This document shows positions 25,969 through 35,645 of a stretch of DNA of 64,000 nt, in pieces (position 1 is the stretch's first letter; each line of letters opens with the position of its first letter). The stretch is from contig CAMZGS010000001.1 of assembly GCA_947306475.1 (NCBI GenBank), forward strand, positions 403,858 to 467,857, in the 5' to 3' direction. The notes beneath the pieces are model-generated. The model had not been told where the DNA came from. It did not search any database and saw only the letters and a list, made by a program, of their open reading frames with translations. The DNA is from an uncultured Comamonas sp. (GTDB lineage Bacteria > Pseudomonadota > Gammaproteobacteria > Burkholderiales > Burkholderiaceae_C). The translations under genes were made by a program, and so were the position numbers.

Positions 25969-27702
25969 CTAGTGCTGGCGCAGCGTGGCCAGTACGGCAT
26001 CGAAGGGCGCGGTGCCACGCCGGTGTTCGGCCACGATGCGGCCATGTGCCAGCAGCAGCAGCCGGTCTGCCAGCTGCGCTTCACGGCGCACATGCGTAGC
26101 GATCAGGACGGTGTGGGTGCCAGCGTGCTGCTGCATGCGCTGGAGCACATCGCTGGCCGTAGCACCATCCAAACCTTCGGTGGGCTCGTCCAGCAGCCAA
26201 CAGGTTGCCGGGTGCAGCAGCAGCCGTGCCAGCGCCAGGCGCCGGGCCTGCCCGCCAGAAAGTCCCAGGCCACCTTCACCCAGCAGGGTGTCCAGGCCTG
26301 CAGGCAGCTGGCGCACAGTGCGCTCCAGACCGCTGTGGCTCAGTGCCTGCCACAGCTGTGCATCGCTGGCCTGAGGCGCAGCAAGCAGCAGGTTGTGGCG
26401 CAGGCTGTCCTGAAACAGCTCAGTGCGCTGCGTCAGCCATGTGCAGGGGGTGGTTTGCACCTGCCCAGCCTCTGCCGACAGCTCAGCGGCCAGCAGTGCC
26501 AGCAGCGTGGATTTGCCTGCGCCACTGCTGCCTATCAGTGCCACTCGCTCGCCCGGGGCGATACGCAGGTGGACGTCATGCAGCACCGCCGCCGCACTGC
26601 CCGGGTGGCGCACCTGCACGCCGTCCAACGCAAAGGCCGTGGGGGCATCGTGGGATGCCGGGGCGCTGCCCGGTGCTTGGCGGGGGGCCGATGCGGGCAT
26701 GGCTGGCGCTTGCAGCTGTGGGCCCAAGCGGCGCGCAGCCAAGCTGCTGCGCGCCATGTCCAGAGCGCCCCGGCGCAGGGCGGCAAAAGGCTCCAGGGCG
26801 GTCAATGTCAGCAGCAAGGCCAGCGCTGCTGCAGGCAGCCCGATCTGTTCCCCCTGCACCAGCGTGCCCACGGCCAGCAAAACGGCAGCCACGCTCGCAT
26901 GCCCTGCCAGTGCATACAGCCAACCGGCACGGGTTTCTAAGCGGTGCAATGCGTCCTCGGCACGCATCAACCGCGTGTTGCTGCGCGCCACACGCTGGCA
27001 CTGCTGCGGCAGTTGCCCTGCCATGAGCAGCTCGGTCTGCCCAGCCACCAGATCGATGGTGTGTGCACGCAGCTGTTCGAGGTGCCTTGCCCGGCGCAGT
27101 GCTGCGCGGCGGGCGCGCCGTGCGGTCCACAGGGTCAGGCCCAGCCCCATCAGAACCAGCCAGACGAACATCCCCAAGCCCAGCCACCCATCCAGCATGC
27201 CCAACATACCCGCTGCCAGTGTGGCGGCGGCCAGGGCAGTGGCCAGTGGCAGTAGGGCACGCAGATACAGCGATTCCAGCGCATCGATGTCTTGGGTGAG
27301 GCGAAACAGCAGCCGTGCAGGCCGCTGCAGCAGGTAGCGTGCCGCTTGGGGCTGCGCCCAGCTGCGAAACAGACGTTCGCGCAGCGCAGCCAATACCGCC
27401 AAGGTGGCATCGTGGGTGACGATCCGCTCGCCATAGCGGGCCGCTGTGCGCCCCAATGCCAGTAGTCGAATGGCGGCACTGGGCGTAAAGACGTTGAACG
27501 TCATCGCTGCCGTGGTCGACAGCCCAGCCAGGGCTGTGGCGGTGATGAACCAGCCCGACAGCCCCAGCAAGCCCATGCCAGTCAGTACGGTAAGGCTACC
27601 CAGCAAGCCGCCCAGCAGCAGGCGCCGTGCGGCCATCTGAACAAAAAAACGGAGCACGGTACGCAGATGGCGTGCAGCTTTTGAGGACTTGGCGTACTTC
27701 AT
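25969..27702 (-). CDS. cydC: ABC exporter CydC (haem-thiol transporter subunit)
   Basis: Half-transporter, 577 residues, with an N-terminal membrane domain of six helices (first about 33-70) and a C-terminal ATPase. The Walker A is GSSGAGKST, the signature LSGGQARRLALARLLL, and Walker B LLDEPTEGLD. With CydD it exports cysteine/glutathione and is needed for bd oxidase assembly. The ATG at 27702 overlaps the cydD stop as ATGA. The linker between domains is Pro/Ala-rich (about 330-360). The GTG at 27714 is an alternative but less likely start. Confidence 0.93.
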   Translation of the reverse strand: MKYAKSSKAARHLRTVLRFFVQMAARRLLLGGLLGSLTVLTGMGLLGLSGWFITATALAGLSTTAAMTFNVFTPSAAIRLLALGRTAARYGERIVTHDATLAVLAALRERLFRSWAQPQAARYLLQRPARLLFRLTQDIDALESLYLRALLPLATALAAATLAAGMLGMLDGWLGLGMFVWLVLMGLGLTLWTARRARRAALRRARHLEQLRAHTIDLVAGQTELLMAGQLPQQCQRVARSNTRLMRAEDALHRLETRAGWLYALAGHASVAAVLLAVGTLVQGEQIGLPAAALALLLTLTALEPFAALRRGALDMARSSLAARRLGPQLQAPAMPASAPRQAPGSAPASHDAPTAFALDGVQVRHPGSAAAVLHDVHLRIAPGERVALIGSSGAGKSTLLALLAAELSAEAGQVQTTPCTWLTQRTELFQDSLRHNLLLAAPQASDAQLWQALSHSGLERTVRQLPAGLDTLLGEGGLGLSGGQARRLALARLLLHPATCWLLDEPTEGLDGATASDVLQRMQQHAGTHTVLIATHVRREAQLADRLLLLAHGRIVAEHRRGTAPFDAVLATLRQH

Positions 27703-29411
27703 ACTGCGCTCCACGTGCGCACATCCACGATGCGATCCATGCGAGCAGCCAGAGCACCGTCGTGGGTGGCGACCACCAGGGTGCGCCCCTGTGCCAGCTG
27801 CAGCAAGGCATCCACCAGTGCCTGCGCGGTGTCTCTATCCAGGTGGGCGGTGGGTTCGTCCAGCAGCCAGATATCGGCCTGCGGCATCGCCACGGCGCGT
27901 GCCAGGGCCAGCCGCATGGCCTCGCCACCCGACAGACCCTGCCCCCCTTCGCCCAGGGGGGTAGAGGGAGCAATGCGCGCGCTTGGTGCCAGACCTGCTT
28001 GGTGCAGTGCCGACAGCACATGGCCATGCCCCACTTCAGGACGGTGCAGGGCAACGTTGTCCTGCACCGTGCCGCAAAAAATATGTGGCTTTTGCCCAAT
28101 CCAGGCCATGCGGCGGCGCAGGAGGTGCGCATGCCGGCCTTCCAGGGGCGTACTGCCGATGCGCACCGTGCCCGCACACGCTGGCAGCAGTCCTGCGATG
28201 GTTGCCAACAACGTGCTTTTGCCGCAGCCACTGGCTCCCACCAGGGCGATGTGTTCACCTGCCGCCACGTGCAGATGAACCCGCTCCAGCACCGGCGCTT
28301 GCGTGCAATAGCCCACGCTGAGGTTGTCGAGGTCCAGCGTTGCCGGGGTGGTCGCAGGCGGCGCATCGGATGCGGCGGGGGCAGCAGCGTGTGCCAGCTC
28401 CTGGGCCACTCCAGGCAAGGGCAGGCGTTGGTTGGAGCATTGCAGCGCGTGCAGGGCCTGCTCGGCGGCCTGGCCCGCAGCCTTGTCGTGCCAAGCAGTG
28501 GCCAGCTCCCGCAAGGGCTCAAAGAAGGCAGGGGCCAAAAGCAGGATGAACAACCCCTCGCCTAGCGAGAGGCGCTGCCCCCAGCTGCCCCCTGGCAGCT
28601 CGCCCAGCAGGTGAAAGCCGATGTACACCGCCACCAAGGCCACCGCTAGCGCAGAAAACAGCTCCAGCGCTGCCGACGATAAAAAGGCAATGCGCAGCAC
28701 CTGCATGGTGCGCTGGCGCACCTCTTGCGCCCAAGCGCGCAACCGCAGTGCGGTGGTTTCCACTGCCCCCAGGGCCCGCAGCGTGGCCAGCCCCCGCAGG
28801 CGGTCCAGCAAAAAACCCTGCATGCTGCCCAGCGACTGCAACTGCGCTTGGCTGGCTGCTTGGGCACGCCAGCCAATCCAGACCATGGCCATCGGAATCA
28901 AAGGTGCAGCCAGCAGCAAAATCAGTGCCGACAGCCACGAAAAATAGGCCACTGCCAGCGCTATGGCCAGAGGTACCAGCACCACCCGCGCCAAGGCGGG
29001 TCGGTAGCGCAACTGCCACGGCAGCAAAGCATCGGCTTGCTCGGCCATGGCACTGGCCGCGTGGCCGGAGCTGGCGCGTGCGCGGTCCAGCGGCGAGGAA
29101 GCAGCCAATGCCGCGCAGGCCCGTGACCGTTCGCGGGACACATGGGCCTGGGCCGCACGAAACAGCCGCCGCTGCGCCCAGGCTTCCGCCGTGGCGCGTA
29201 CAGCCCCCAGGGCGCCATAGCCCAGGGCCAGCCCGATCAGCGGTACGTCATCCGGTGCGTGGGCCAGTTGTTCAACAGCGTACGCCAGCACGCCGGCTTG
29301 CGCGATCCAGAGCCACGACGCCGTGGCGTACACCAAGGCCCCTAGATGTGCGCCAGGCTGCGCGCGCGTGCCAGTTGCGGCAGCTTGTGCTGCCGCAGGA
29401 AAACGAGGCAT
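27699..29411 (-). CDS. cydD: ABC exporter CydD (partner of CydC)
   Basis: A 570-residue half-transporter with six membrane helices then an ATPase domain. Walker A GASGCGKST, the signature LSGGEAMRLALARA and Walker B LLDEPTAHLD are present, as is a GxxxEPLRELATAWHDKAAGQAAEQAL stretch (key PLRELATAWHDKA) typical of CydD at the end of the membrane domain. It is the first gene of a cydD-cydC-cydA-cydB-cydX transcription unit. The gene order differs from E. coli, where cydDC and cydABX are separate loci. The gene begins 94 nt after the DUF2946 gene. Confidence 0.93.
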   Translation of the reverse strand: MPRFPAAAQAAATGTRAQPGAHLGALVYATASWLWIAQAGVLAYAVEQLAHAPDDVPLIGLALGYGALGAVRATAEAWAQRRLFRAAQAHVSRERSRACAALAASSPLDRARASSGHAASAMAEQADALLPWQLRYRPALARVVLVPLAIALAVAYFSWLSALILLLAAPLIPMAMVWIGWRAQAASQAQLQSLGSMQGFLLDRLRGLATLRALGAVETTALRLRAWAQEVRQRTMQVLRIAFLSSAALELFSALAVALVAVYIGFHLLGELPGGSWGQRLSLGEGLFILLLAPAFFEPLRELATAWHDKAAGQAAEQALHALQCSNQRLPLPGVAQELAHAAAPAASDAPPATTPATLDLDNLSVGYCTQAPVLERVHLHVAAGEHIALVGASGCGKSTLLATIAGLLPACAGTVRIGSTPLEGRHAHLLRRRMAWIGQKPHIFCGTVQDNVALHRPEVGHGHVLSALHQAGLAPSARIAPSTPLGEGGQGLSGGEAMRLALARAVAMPQADIWLLDEPTAHLDRDTAQALVDALLQLAQGRTLVVATHDGALAARMDRIVDVRTWSAV

Positions 29412-29505
29412 AAGAAACTCTCCTGACAGTCATCGCCAACACGGCGGTATGCGCCAAGCGGGTCCCTGCGGTCTGCAGGGGCCGGAAAGGGCTCATACCA
29501 CGCGA

Positions 29506-29916
29506 TTACGCGCAGTCAGGAGAGGGAGGGGCGCGACTGTGGCAGGCTGCCCAGATCGCAGTGGCCGGCGGAGGATTGGAGGGCCGCGCGCGCGGGGTGT
29601 GGCGCACCGAGCCATCGGCCAGCACCAGCACGCCTGGCGCGTGAACAATGTCGGGCAGGTCTTGCTGGAGGCGGCAGTACGGGCAATGGTTCTGCGCTGA
29701 GTGGGAACTGTTGGAGCTGTTGGCGGCGCCATCGCGGCTCTCATCGGCGGGCATGGCCACCAGCAGTGTGCCATCGGAGGTGCAGACCTCCACCCAGGCG
29801 GAGCCGGGAGCCCAAGCATGCATCGAAGCCATCGTCGGCGCGGCCACCACACCCCACAGGACCGCCAGGATGGCGATCCAGATGGTCAGCGCAAAACGGA
29901 AGCGTGGACGGTGCAT
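29506..29916 (-). CDS. DUF2946-family small membrane protein
   Basis: A 136-residue protein with an N-terminal membrane segment or signal anchor (RFALTIWIAILAVLWGVVAAP) and a periplasmic region holding the motif NHCPYC. This His-Cys-Pro-x-Cys motif is characteristic of DUF2946 proteins, several of which lie beside metal-handling or cytochrome genes; a metal role is only an inference. It directly precedes the cyd operon and may be its first gene. No Shine-Dalgarno is visible at ATG 29916, and GTG 29943 gives nine more residues. The C-terminus (after about residue 100) is Pro/Ala-rich. Confidence 0.75.
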   Translation of the reverse strand: MHRPRFRFALTIWIAILAVLWGVVAAPTMASMHAWAPGSAWVEVCTSDGTLLVAMPADESRDGAANSSNSSHSAQNHCPYCRLQQDLPDIVHAPGVLVLADGSVRHTPRARPSNPPPATAIWAACHSRAPPSPDCA

Positions 29917-30166
29917 GTGGATGGGCAAGGCGCGCCGCGTCACGGTGTGGACGCACGGCAGCGTTCCAAGTCAGACTGACCGCAGTCTAAGGCTTCGCAT
30001 CAGGGTTGTCACCAAGACCCACCCACACAACCCCTGGTACGTCGTTGTGCAGCCTTGTCGTACTGCTGTGGTACCGCCTGCGGCTGCGTGTCCTGTCTCA
30101 ACCGTAAATCTTCGATGGGCTGGGTGGTGTTGGTGGCCCGAACCCCGGGCGCAAGGGGCTCCCAGG

Positions 30167-31024
30167 CTACTGACGCGCCGTGCGGTGGTTGGGCGGCAGT
30201 TGCAGCGGGTGGCTGGTGCGCAGCGGGTTGATGTCCAGGCCGCCACGGCGCGTATAGCGCGCATAGACGGTGAGTTTGATCGGGCGGCAGCGCTGCCAGA
30301 TGTCCATGAACATGCGCTCGACGCAGTGCTCATGGAACTCGTTGTGGTTGCGCAGGCTGACGATGTAGCGCAGCAGCCCGGCCTGGTCGATCTGCGCGCC
30401 GCTGTAGCTGATCTGCACGCTGCCCCAGTCGGGCTGGCCGGTCACCGGGCAGTTGCTGCGCAGCAGGCGGCTGGTGAGCGTCTCGGTCACCGGCGCCTCG
30501 TCGTGGTTGGCACTGAGCAGCTCGGGCGCGGGCGTGTAGTGCGTGCATTCCAGGTCCAGGCGGTCCAGATTGAGGCCGCTGAGCTCGTGCAGCGGCTGGG
30601 CATCAAAGTCTTCCGGCTCAACCAGGCGCAGGCCGATGCTGCCGGGCTGGGGCGCACCGTGCCAGGCGCAGGCCGCCAGATCGGTGCGCAGGCGCTCGCG
30701 CACCTCGTCGATGCTGGCAAAGCGCGTGTTGTTGAAGCTGTTCAGGTAGAGCTTGAAGGACTTGCTCTCGATCAGGCAGGGCGTCTCGCACGGAATGGTG
30801 GCCTGCAGCAGCGCTACCTGGGGCTTGCCGCGCTGGTTGAGCCAGGACAGCTCGTAGCCGGTCCACAAGTCGGCACCAAAGAAGGGCAGGGCGCCGCTGT
30901 GCGCCTCATCGATGCCCAGCTGCGCACGCTGCCGGGCACGTGGCAGGGGAAAGAGCAGGCTGGGGTCGTACTGGTCGGTGTAGTGGGTGGTTTTGCCCAG
31001 CTGGGATTGGTCAGGGGTGTTCAT
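30167..31024 (-). CDS. queF: NADPH-dependent 7-cyano-7-deazaguanine reductase QueF
   Basis: Reduces preQ0 to preQ1 in queuosine biosynthesis (cytosol). The 285-residue length matches the long, tandem T-fold QueF. The catalytic Cys192 sits in [12 protein letters not shown] with Asp199, and the QueF motif [13 protein letters not shown] starts at 87. The start [21 protein letters not shown] fits the family. The frame extends past the start to 31060. The 250-nt gap to the DUF2946 start has no gene. Other queuosine genes are not in the window. Confidence 0.95.
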   Translation of the reverse strand: MNTPDQSQLGKTTHYTDQYDPSLLFPLPRARQRAQLGIDEAHSGALPFFGADLWTGYELSWLNQRGKPQVALLQATIPCETPCLIESKSFKLYLNSFNNTRFASIDEVRERLRTDLAACAWHGAPQPGSIGLRLVEPEDFDAQPLHELSGLNLDRLDLECTHYTPAPELLSANHDEAPVTETLTSRLLRSNCPVTGQPDWGSVQISYSGAQIDQAGLLRYIVSLRNHNEFHEHCVERMFMDIWQRCRPIKLTVYARYTRRGGLDINPLRTSHPLQLPPNHRTARQ

Positions 31025-31034
31025 TCTCGGAATT

Positions 31035-31118
31035 GATAGCTTTTGGCGCTCACTACACAAGGATTTCAGATGGTTTTTTGCCTGAAATCCTTGTATATCC
31101 AGCGCTTGCAGTTCACAT
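31035..31118. repeat. Dispersed palindromic intergenic repeat, copy 5
   Basis: Perfect 13-bp inner arms ACAAGGATTTCAG (31057-31069) and CTGAAATCCTTGT (31082-31094), plus outer partly matching arms TAGCTTTTGGCGCT and AGCGCTTGCAG. Lies between queF and yaaA (both minus strand). Confidence 0.75.
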
Positions 31119-31150
31119 ATTGGGAGCAGATGGTGGGCATGCCCACGATT

Positions 31151-31954
31151 TCATCCCTCGGCCAGGGCGCGGCGGAATACCAGGCGCTGTTCGCTGGAGG
31201 CCTCGGGCGCGTAGGCGTAGCCTTCCACGGCGAAGTCCTGCAACTGTTCGGGCCGGGTCAGGCGCTGTTCGATGGCCCAGCGCGCCATCAGTCCACGGGC
31301 GCGCTTGGCGTAGAAGCTGATGATCTTGTACTTGCCGCCCTTGAGGTCCTCGAACACGCATTCGACCACCGGGGCGCGCAGCGTCTTCCGGTCCACGCTC
31401 TTGAAGTACTCCTGCGAGGCCAGATTGACCACCACCGGCGCTTCCTGCCCGGTCTGGCCCTGCAGGCGCTCGTTGAGGTACTGGGCAATGCGGCTGCCCC
31501 AGAAGCTGTACAGGTTCTGGCCCTGGCTGCCAGCATGCGCCCAGGCCAGCCTGGTGCCCATTTCCAGGCGGTAGGGCTGCATCCAGTCCAGCGGGCGCAG
31601 CACACCGTACAGGCCGCTGAGGATGACCAGATGCTCCTGCGCCCAGGCCACATCGGGCGCGCCCAGGGTGTAGGCATCCAGCCCCTCATAGACATCGCCA
31701 TTGAAGGCAAACAGCGCCTGGCGTGCGTTGGCGGCGCTGTATTCGGGGCGCCAGTCGGCAAAGCGCCGGGCGTTGAGCGCGGCCAGCGCCGGGCTGATGT
31801 TCATCAGATCGCCCACTTCCTGCGCCGACAGCTGGCGCAGCTGCTCGACAAGCACGCTGGCCTGCGCGGTGAAGGTGGGCAGGGTGTGCGCCAGATCGGG
31901 CGGCAGGGCGCGTTCGTAATCCAGGGATTTGGCGGGGGAGAGCAAAAACAGCAT
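31151..31954 (-). CDS. yaaA: Peroxide-stress response protein YaaA
   Basis: A 267-residue YaaA/DUF328 (UPF0246) protein. The N-terminus MLFLLSPAKSLDYE is diagnostic, as are the central GLYGVLRPLDWMQPYRLEMGT and a later NLASQEYFKSV and FYAKRARGLMARW. In E. coli YaaA lowers free intracellular iron under hydrogen peroxide stress and has a DNA-binding fold. GGAG lies 9 nt before the ATG at 31954. It lies between rne (upstream) and queF (downstream) on the same strand, separated from rne by a strong terminator. Confidence 0.94.
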   Translation of the reverse strand: MLFLLSPAKSLDYERALPPDLAHTLPTFTAQASVLVEQLRQLSAQEVGDLMNISPALAALNARRFADWRPEYSAANARQALFAFNGDVYEGLDAYTLGAPDVAWAQEHLVILSGLYGVLRPLDWMQPYRLEMGTRLAWAHAGSQGQNLYSFWGSRIAQYLNERLQGQTGQEAPVVVNLASQEYFKSVDRKTLRAPVVECVFEDLKGGKYKIISFYAKRARGLMARWAIEQRLTRPEQLQDFAVEGYAYAPEASSEQRLVFRRALAEG

Positions 31955-31983
31955 GCAGCAGACTCCAGAAACGTAGGCCGGAA

Positions 31984-32007
31984 CAAAAACGGGGGCCGAA
32001 GCCCCCG
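31984..32007 (-). terminator. Intrinsic terminator of rne
   Basis: On the minus strand CGGGGGC, TTCG tetraloop, GCCCCCG, then TTTTT. It lies 15 nt beyond the rne stop. Confidence 0.9.
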
Positions 32008-32021
32008 CGAGTGCGTGCGCC

Positions 32022-35018
32022 TTAGCGGGCGCTGGTGTCGGAGGCCTCGAAGGGCAGTTGCAGCTCGGCCAGGTTCTTGCGCGTCTCCACCAGGATCAGC
32101 GGACCTTCATCGAGCACGACGGGCGCGGGGCGCTCGCGCGGGACGTGCACGGGCGCCGGTTCGGCGGCAATCGCGGCCTGTGCTGCAGCGATCTTTTCCG
32201 GATCGGACAGTACCCACTGCATGCCGGCGGCCTGTGCCAGGGCCTGCAGCTCCTGCACCGGCAGCACGTAAGGCGCGGCGGCAGCCGGAGCGACCGGTGC
32301 CTGTTCGGCATCGCTGGCCGGGGTTTGGGCCGGTTCGAGCACTTCAGCGACCTCGGGGGCAGCCTGTTCGGCGGCCGTGGTTTCAGGCGCCGGGACAGCT
32401 GCGCTGCTTGCTATGGCTTCAGTAGCTTCTGGCGCTGGTTGGGCAACGGATTCAGCAGCATTTTTGGCTGCATCCTCGGTATTGACAGCGGCAGCAGCTA
32501 CATCTTGCGTAGCGGTGCTGGGCGAGGGGCGCACATCGGTAAAGTAGCTGCGTCGTGGGGCCGGTGCGTCGTCGCTGGCCGGGGCCGGCAGCACGATCTC
32601 CAGCGGCGGCAGGTCGGCCGCCTGGCCTTCCGGCGTTTGGCCGTTGGTGGCGCTGTCTTCCCGTGCGCTGTTGCGCTCGCCACGGCTGCCCCGGCGGTCG
32701 CGGCCATAGCGGTCGCGCGAGCGGCGGCCATTGCGTGGCGTGCTTTCGCTGGTGGCTTCGTTGTTGCCGTCCTCCGGCCCTTCGTTGCCGGCAGCGGCGG
32801 TGCTTTCCAGCTCTGCGCTGGTGGCGGCACTCGGCACGGTGCCGGTTTCCGCGCCAGGCACGGCCTCGGTGGCCTGCTGCTGGGCGTTGATGTCCTCGCT
32901 GGCGTTGCTCAGCTCTTCCTGCGGACGACGCTCACGGCGCGATTCGCGGCGCTCGCGTTGCGGGCGCGGCTGCTGCTCCTGCTCGGGGGTGGCGACGTTC
33001 AGTTGCTGCTCGTCGGCGCTGGCTTCGGCATTGCGGCGCTGGCGCTGGTTTTCCCGGCCCTCGCGGTTGTCGCGCTGGGGACGGTTGTCGCTGCGTTCGC
33101 TGCGGCCTTCGCCACGGCTGTCGTTGCGCCCCTCACTGCGGCGGCTGCGGCCTTCGCCACGCTCACCGTTGCGCTTGCGGCCTTCGCCATTACCGTTGCC
33201 GTTGCGCCGGCCACCTTCACGGGCGCCGGCTGGCTTGCTCGGGGTGACGGGGGCGGGTGCCACAGGCACGGGCTTGGGGCCAAAGCCAAACAGGCTCTTG
33301 AGCCAGGCAAAGAAGCCTTGCTCCTGCACCACGGGCTGGTTGCTGGCCGGGGGGACGGTGCTGCTGCCGGCTGCGCCGCGCGGTGCGGCTTGAGGGCGCG
33401 GCTGGGGTGCGGGCGGCGCATCGGGCAGCACGCCCTTGATGACCGGGGTCTGCTTGTTGGTCGGCTCCTGCGAGCGGCGCGTGACGCGGGTGGTGTCCTC
33501 GATTTCCTCGGCCAGCTGGTAGCTGGCTTCCAGGTTGTCCAGGCGCGGGTCGTCGTGCTTGATGCGTTCGAGCTTGTAGTGCGGTGTCTCCAGCCCCTTG
33601 TTGGGCACCATGAGCACGTTGACGCGCTGCTTGAGCTCGATCTTGGAGATTTCGGCGCGCTTTTCGTTGAGCAGGAAGCTGGCCACCTCCACCGGCACCT
33701 GGCAGTGCACGGCGGCGGTGTTGTCCTTCATGGACTCTTCCTGAATGATGCGCAGGATCTGCAGTGCCGAGCTTTCGGTGTCGCGGATGTGGCCGGAGCC
33801 GCCGCAGCGTGGGCAGGGGGTGGAGGCGCCTTCGGACAGCGCGGGCTTGAGGCGCTGGCGGCTCATCTCCAGCAGGCCGAACTTGCTGATGGTGCCGAAC
33901 TGCACGCGGGCGCGGTCCTGGCGCAGCGCTTCGCGCAGGCGGTTTTCCACTTCCTTGCGGTTGCGCGGGTCTTCCATGTCGATGAAGTCGATCACGATCA
34001 GACCGCCCAGGTCGCGCAGGCGCATCTGGCGGGCCACTTCGTCGGCGGCTTCCAGGTTGGTGCGGGTGGCGGTTTCCTCAATGTCGCCGCCCTTGATGGC
34101 GCGCGCCGAGTTCACGTCCACGGAGACCAGCGCTTCGGTGTGGTCGATGACGATGGCGCCGCCCGAGGGCAGCTGCACGGTGCGCGAGTAGGCCGATTCG
34201 ATCTGGTGCTCGATCTGGAAGCGCGAGAACAGCGGCGCATCGTCGCGGTAGCGTTTGACGCGGTTGGCATGCTCAGGCATGACGTGCTGCATGAACTGCT
34301 GCGCCTGCTCGAAGATGTCGTCGGTGTCGATCAGGATGTCGCCGATGTCGTTGTTGAAGTAGTCGCGGATGGCGCGGATCACCAGGCTGGATTCCTGGTA
34401 GATCAGGAAGGCGCCCTTGCCCGCCTGGGCAGCGTTGTCGATGGCGTTCCACAGCTTGAGCAGGTAGTCCAGGTCCCATTGCAGCTCGGGGGCGCTGCGG
34501 CCGATGCCCGCGGTGCGCGCAATGATGCTCATGCCCTTGGGGTATTCGAGCTGGTCCATGGCTTCCTTGAGCTCGGCGCGCTCTTCACCCTCGATGCGGC
34601 GCGAGACACCGCCGCCGCGCGGGTTGTTGGGCATCAGCACCACGTAGCGGCCGGCCAGGCTGATGAAGGTGGTCAGGGCTGCGCCCTTGTTGCCGCGCTC
34701 TTCCTTCTCGACCTGCACGATGAGGGACTGGCCCTCCTTGAGCACGTCCTGGATCTTGGCCTGGCTGGGTGAGACGCCTTCGGCAAAGTACTGGCGCGCC
34801 ACTTCCTTGAAGGGCAGGAAGCCGTGGCGGTCTTCACCGTAATCGACAAAGCAGGCCTCCAGCGAGGGCTCGATGCGGGTGACGATGGCCTTGTAGATAT
34901 TGCCCTTGCGCTGCTCGCGACCTTCGATTTCGACTTCGTAGTCCAGCAATTTTTGACCATCGACGATGGCCAGGCGGCGCTCTTCTGTTTGGGTGGCGTT
35001 GATCAGCATCCGTTTCAT
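32022..35018 (-). CDS. rne: Ribonuclease E
   Basis: Endoribonuclease central to mRNA decay and rRNA/tRNA processing; 998 residues. The N-terminal catalytic half starts [21 protein letters not shown] and contains the S1 domain (about 35-120), the DNase I-like subdomain with catalytic Asp in [10 protein letters not shown] (about 338), and the Zn-link CPRC at about 401-404. From about residue 530 the tail is disordered: Arg/Gly/Asn-rich repeats ([12 protein letters not shown] type), then Ala/Pro/Glu-rich, ending in conserved [19 protein letters not shown]. The tail is where degradosome partners would bind. The ATG at 35018 begins the family's conserved N-terminus; the frame's extension to 35144 does not. 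Divergent from rluC, the usual layout. Confidence 0.96.
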   Translation of the reverse strand: MKRMLINATQTEERRLAIVDGQKLLDYEVEIEGREQRKGNIYKAIVTRIEPSLEACFVDYGEDRHGFLPFKEVARQYFAEGVSPSQAKIQDVLKEGQSLIVQVEKEERGNKGAALTTFISLAGRYVVLMPNNPRGGGVSRRIEGEERAELKEAMDQLEYPKGMSIIARTAGIGRSAPELQWDLDYLLKLWNAIDNAAQAGKGAFLIYQESSLVIRAIRDYFNNDIGDILIDTDDIFEQAQQFMQHVMPEHANRVKRYRDDAPLFSRFQIEHQIESAYSRTVQLPSGGAIVIDHTEALVSVDVNSARAIKGGDIEETATRTNLEAADEVARQMRLRDLGGLIVIDFIDMEDPRNRKEVENRLREALRQDRARVQFGTISKFGLLEMSRQRLKPALSEGASTPCPRCGGSGHIRDTESSALQILRIIQEESMKDNTAAVHCQVPVEVASFLLNEKRAEISKIELKQRVNVLMVPNKGLETPHYKLERIKHDDPRLDNLEASYQLAEEIEDTTRVTRRSQEPTNKQTPVIKGVLPDAPPAPQPRPQAAPRGAAGSSTVPPASNQPVVQEQGFFAWLKSLFGFGPKPVPVAPAPVTPSKPAGAREGGRRNGNGNGEGRKRNGERGEGRSRRSEGRNDSRGEGRSERSDNRPQRDNREGRENQRQRRNAEASADEQQLNVATPEQEQQPRPQRERRESRRERRPQEELSNASEDINAQQQATEAVPGAETGTVPSAATSAELESTAAAGNEGPEDGNNEATSESTPRNGRRSRDRYGRDRRGSRGERNSAREDSATNGQTPEGQAADLPPLEIVLPAPASDDAPAPRRSYFTDVRPSPSTATQDVAAAAVNTEDAAKNAAESVAQPAPEATEAIASSAAVPAPETTAAEQAAPEVAEVLEPAQTPASDAEQAPVAPAAAAPYVLPVQELQALAQAAGMQWVLSDPEKIAAAQAAIAAEPAPVHVPRERPAPVVLDEGPLILVETRKNLAELQLPFEASDTSAR
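32421..32502. repeat. Possible repeat-family copy inside the rne tail
   Basis: TAGCTTCTGGCGCTGGTTGG (from 32423) closely resembles the left arm of the copy at 11864, and CGGCAGCAGCTA (ends 32500) resembles the right arm. It lies in the Ala-rich coding tail of rne, where similarity could also be chance. Confidence 0.3.
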
Positions 35019-35645
35019 GATGCGTTTCCTTTTCGTTACGTTGGGCAGCCTGGGCGGGGTGCAATGTGCAGCCCGTGCAACCTGCCTTTGAATCATTGCA
35101 AAGACGTCGTGCGGCCGTGCATGCCAGCGCGAGCATGGAAACAAACAACAACGGAAACGGGAACGATTGCGTACGCACCTACCGTGCGCTGCAGCAGCGC
35201 ACCTTCTCTGGGCCAGTCAGCTCAGCAAGGGGGGTATAGGCGGTGGGCAAGGGTCCAGCAACGAGTGTGCGGGGGCGCGCACCGTGCGCGCAGGGCTGGG
35301 AGCCGCTCCACCGTGGCGTGTGGCTCTGGCTCCACGCAGCACCTGGGGCGGATGCCCCAGCACTGCGCCAATCAGCCAAGAAAGGAAAGTCCACATGCCG
35401 GTACTGGTTCTAGAAAAGCGCTGGATGGGTGGCGGCATCTGTCACCGCAAGCCATCCAGCGCGTAAAAATCCGTTTATCGTGTTTCCAAGCGTGCACTGG
35501 CTCCAGCTTCCACCTGTGCAGACCACAATCGCGGCTGTTTTTTCTTGGGGTGGAGCGCAGGTGACATCGACCTGCCTGCGCCCTGGGAAATGGCGTGTGG
35601 ATTAAAATCCATAAAAATCAACCATTTACATATATCAACGCGCAG
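35019..35645. other. Divergent rne-rluC intergenic region (627 bp), no gene seen
   Basis: Holds the promoters for both genes. An 11-bp perfect palindrome lies at 35418-35462. AT-rich DNA at 35599-35660 contains TAAAAT (35603-35608) as a -10 candidate for rluC. rne mRNAs in other bacteria have long, structured, autoregulating leaders; the same could hold here. A 99-codon frame at 35167-35466 has no protein-like features. Confidence 0.5.
35418..35462. repeat. Palindrome in the rne leader region
   Basis: GCGCTGGATGG (35418-35428) and CCATCCAGCGC (35452-35462), 11 bp perfect, with an inner GCGG/CCGC. On the minus strand it is followed by CTTTTC. It lies about 400 nt upstream of the rne start. 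Confidence 0.6.

Noticed and set aside
32058..34772. Plus-strand frame of about 900 codons opposite rne
   Set aside because: A shadow of the biased Ala/Arg-rich rne codons; rne itself is certain.
35167..35466. 99-codon frame in the rne-rluC gap
   Set aside because: No ribosome site, no homology-like features, and it overlaps the palindrome; treated as non-coding.
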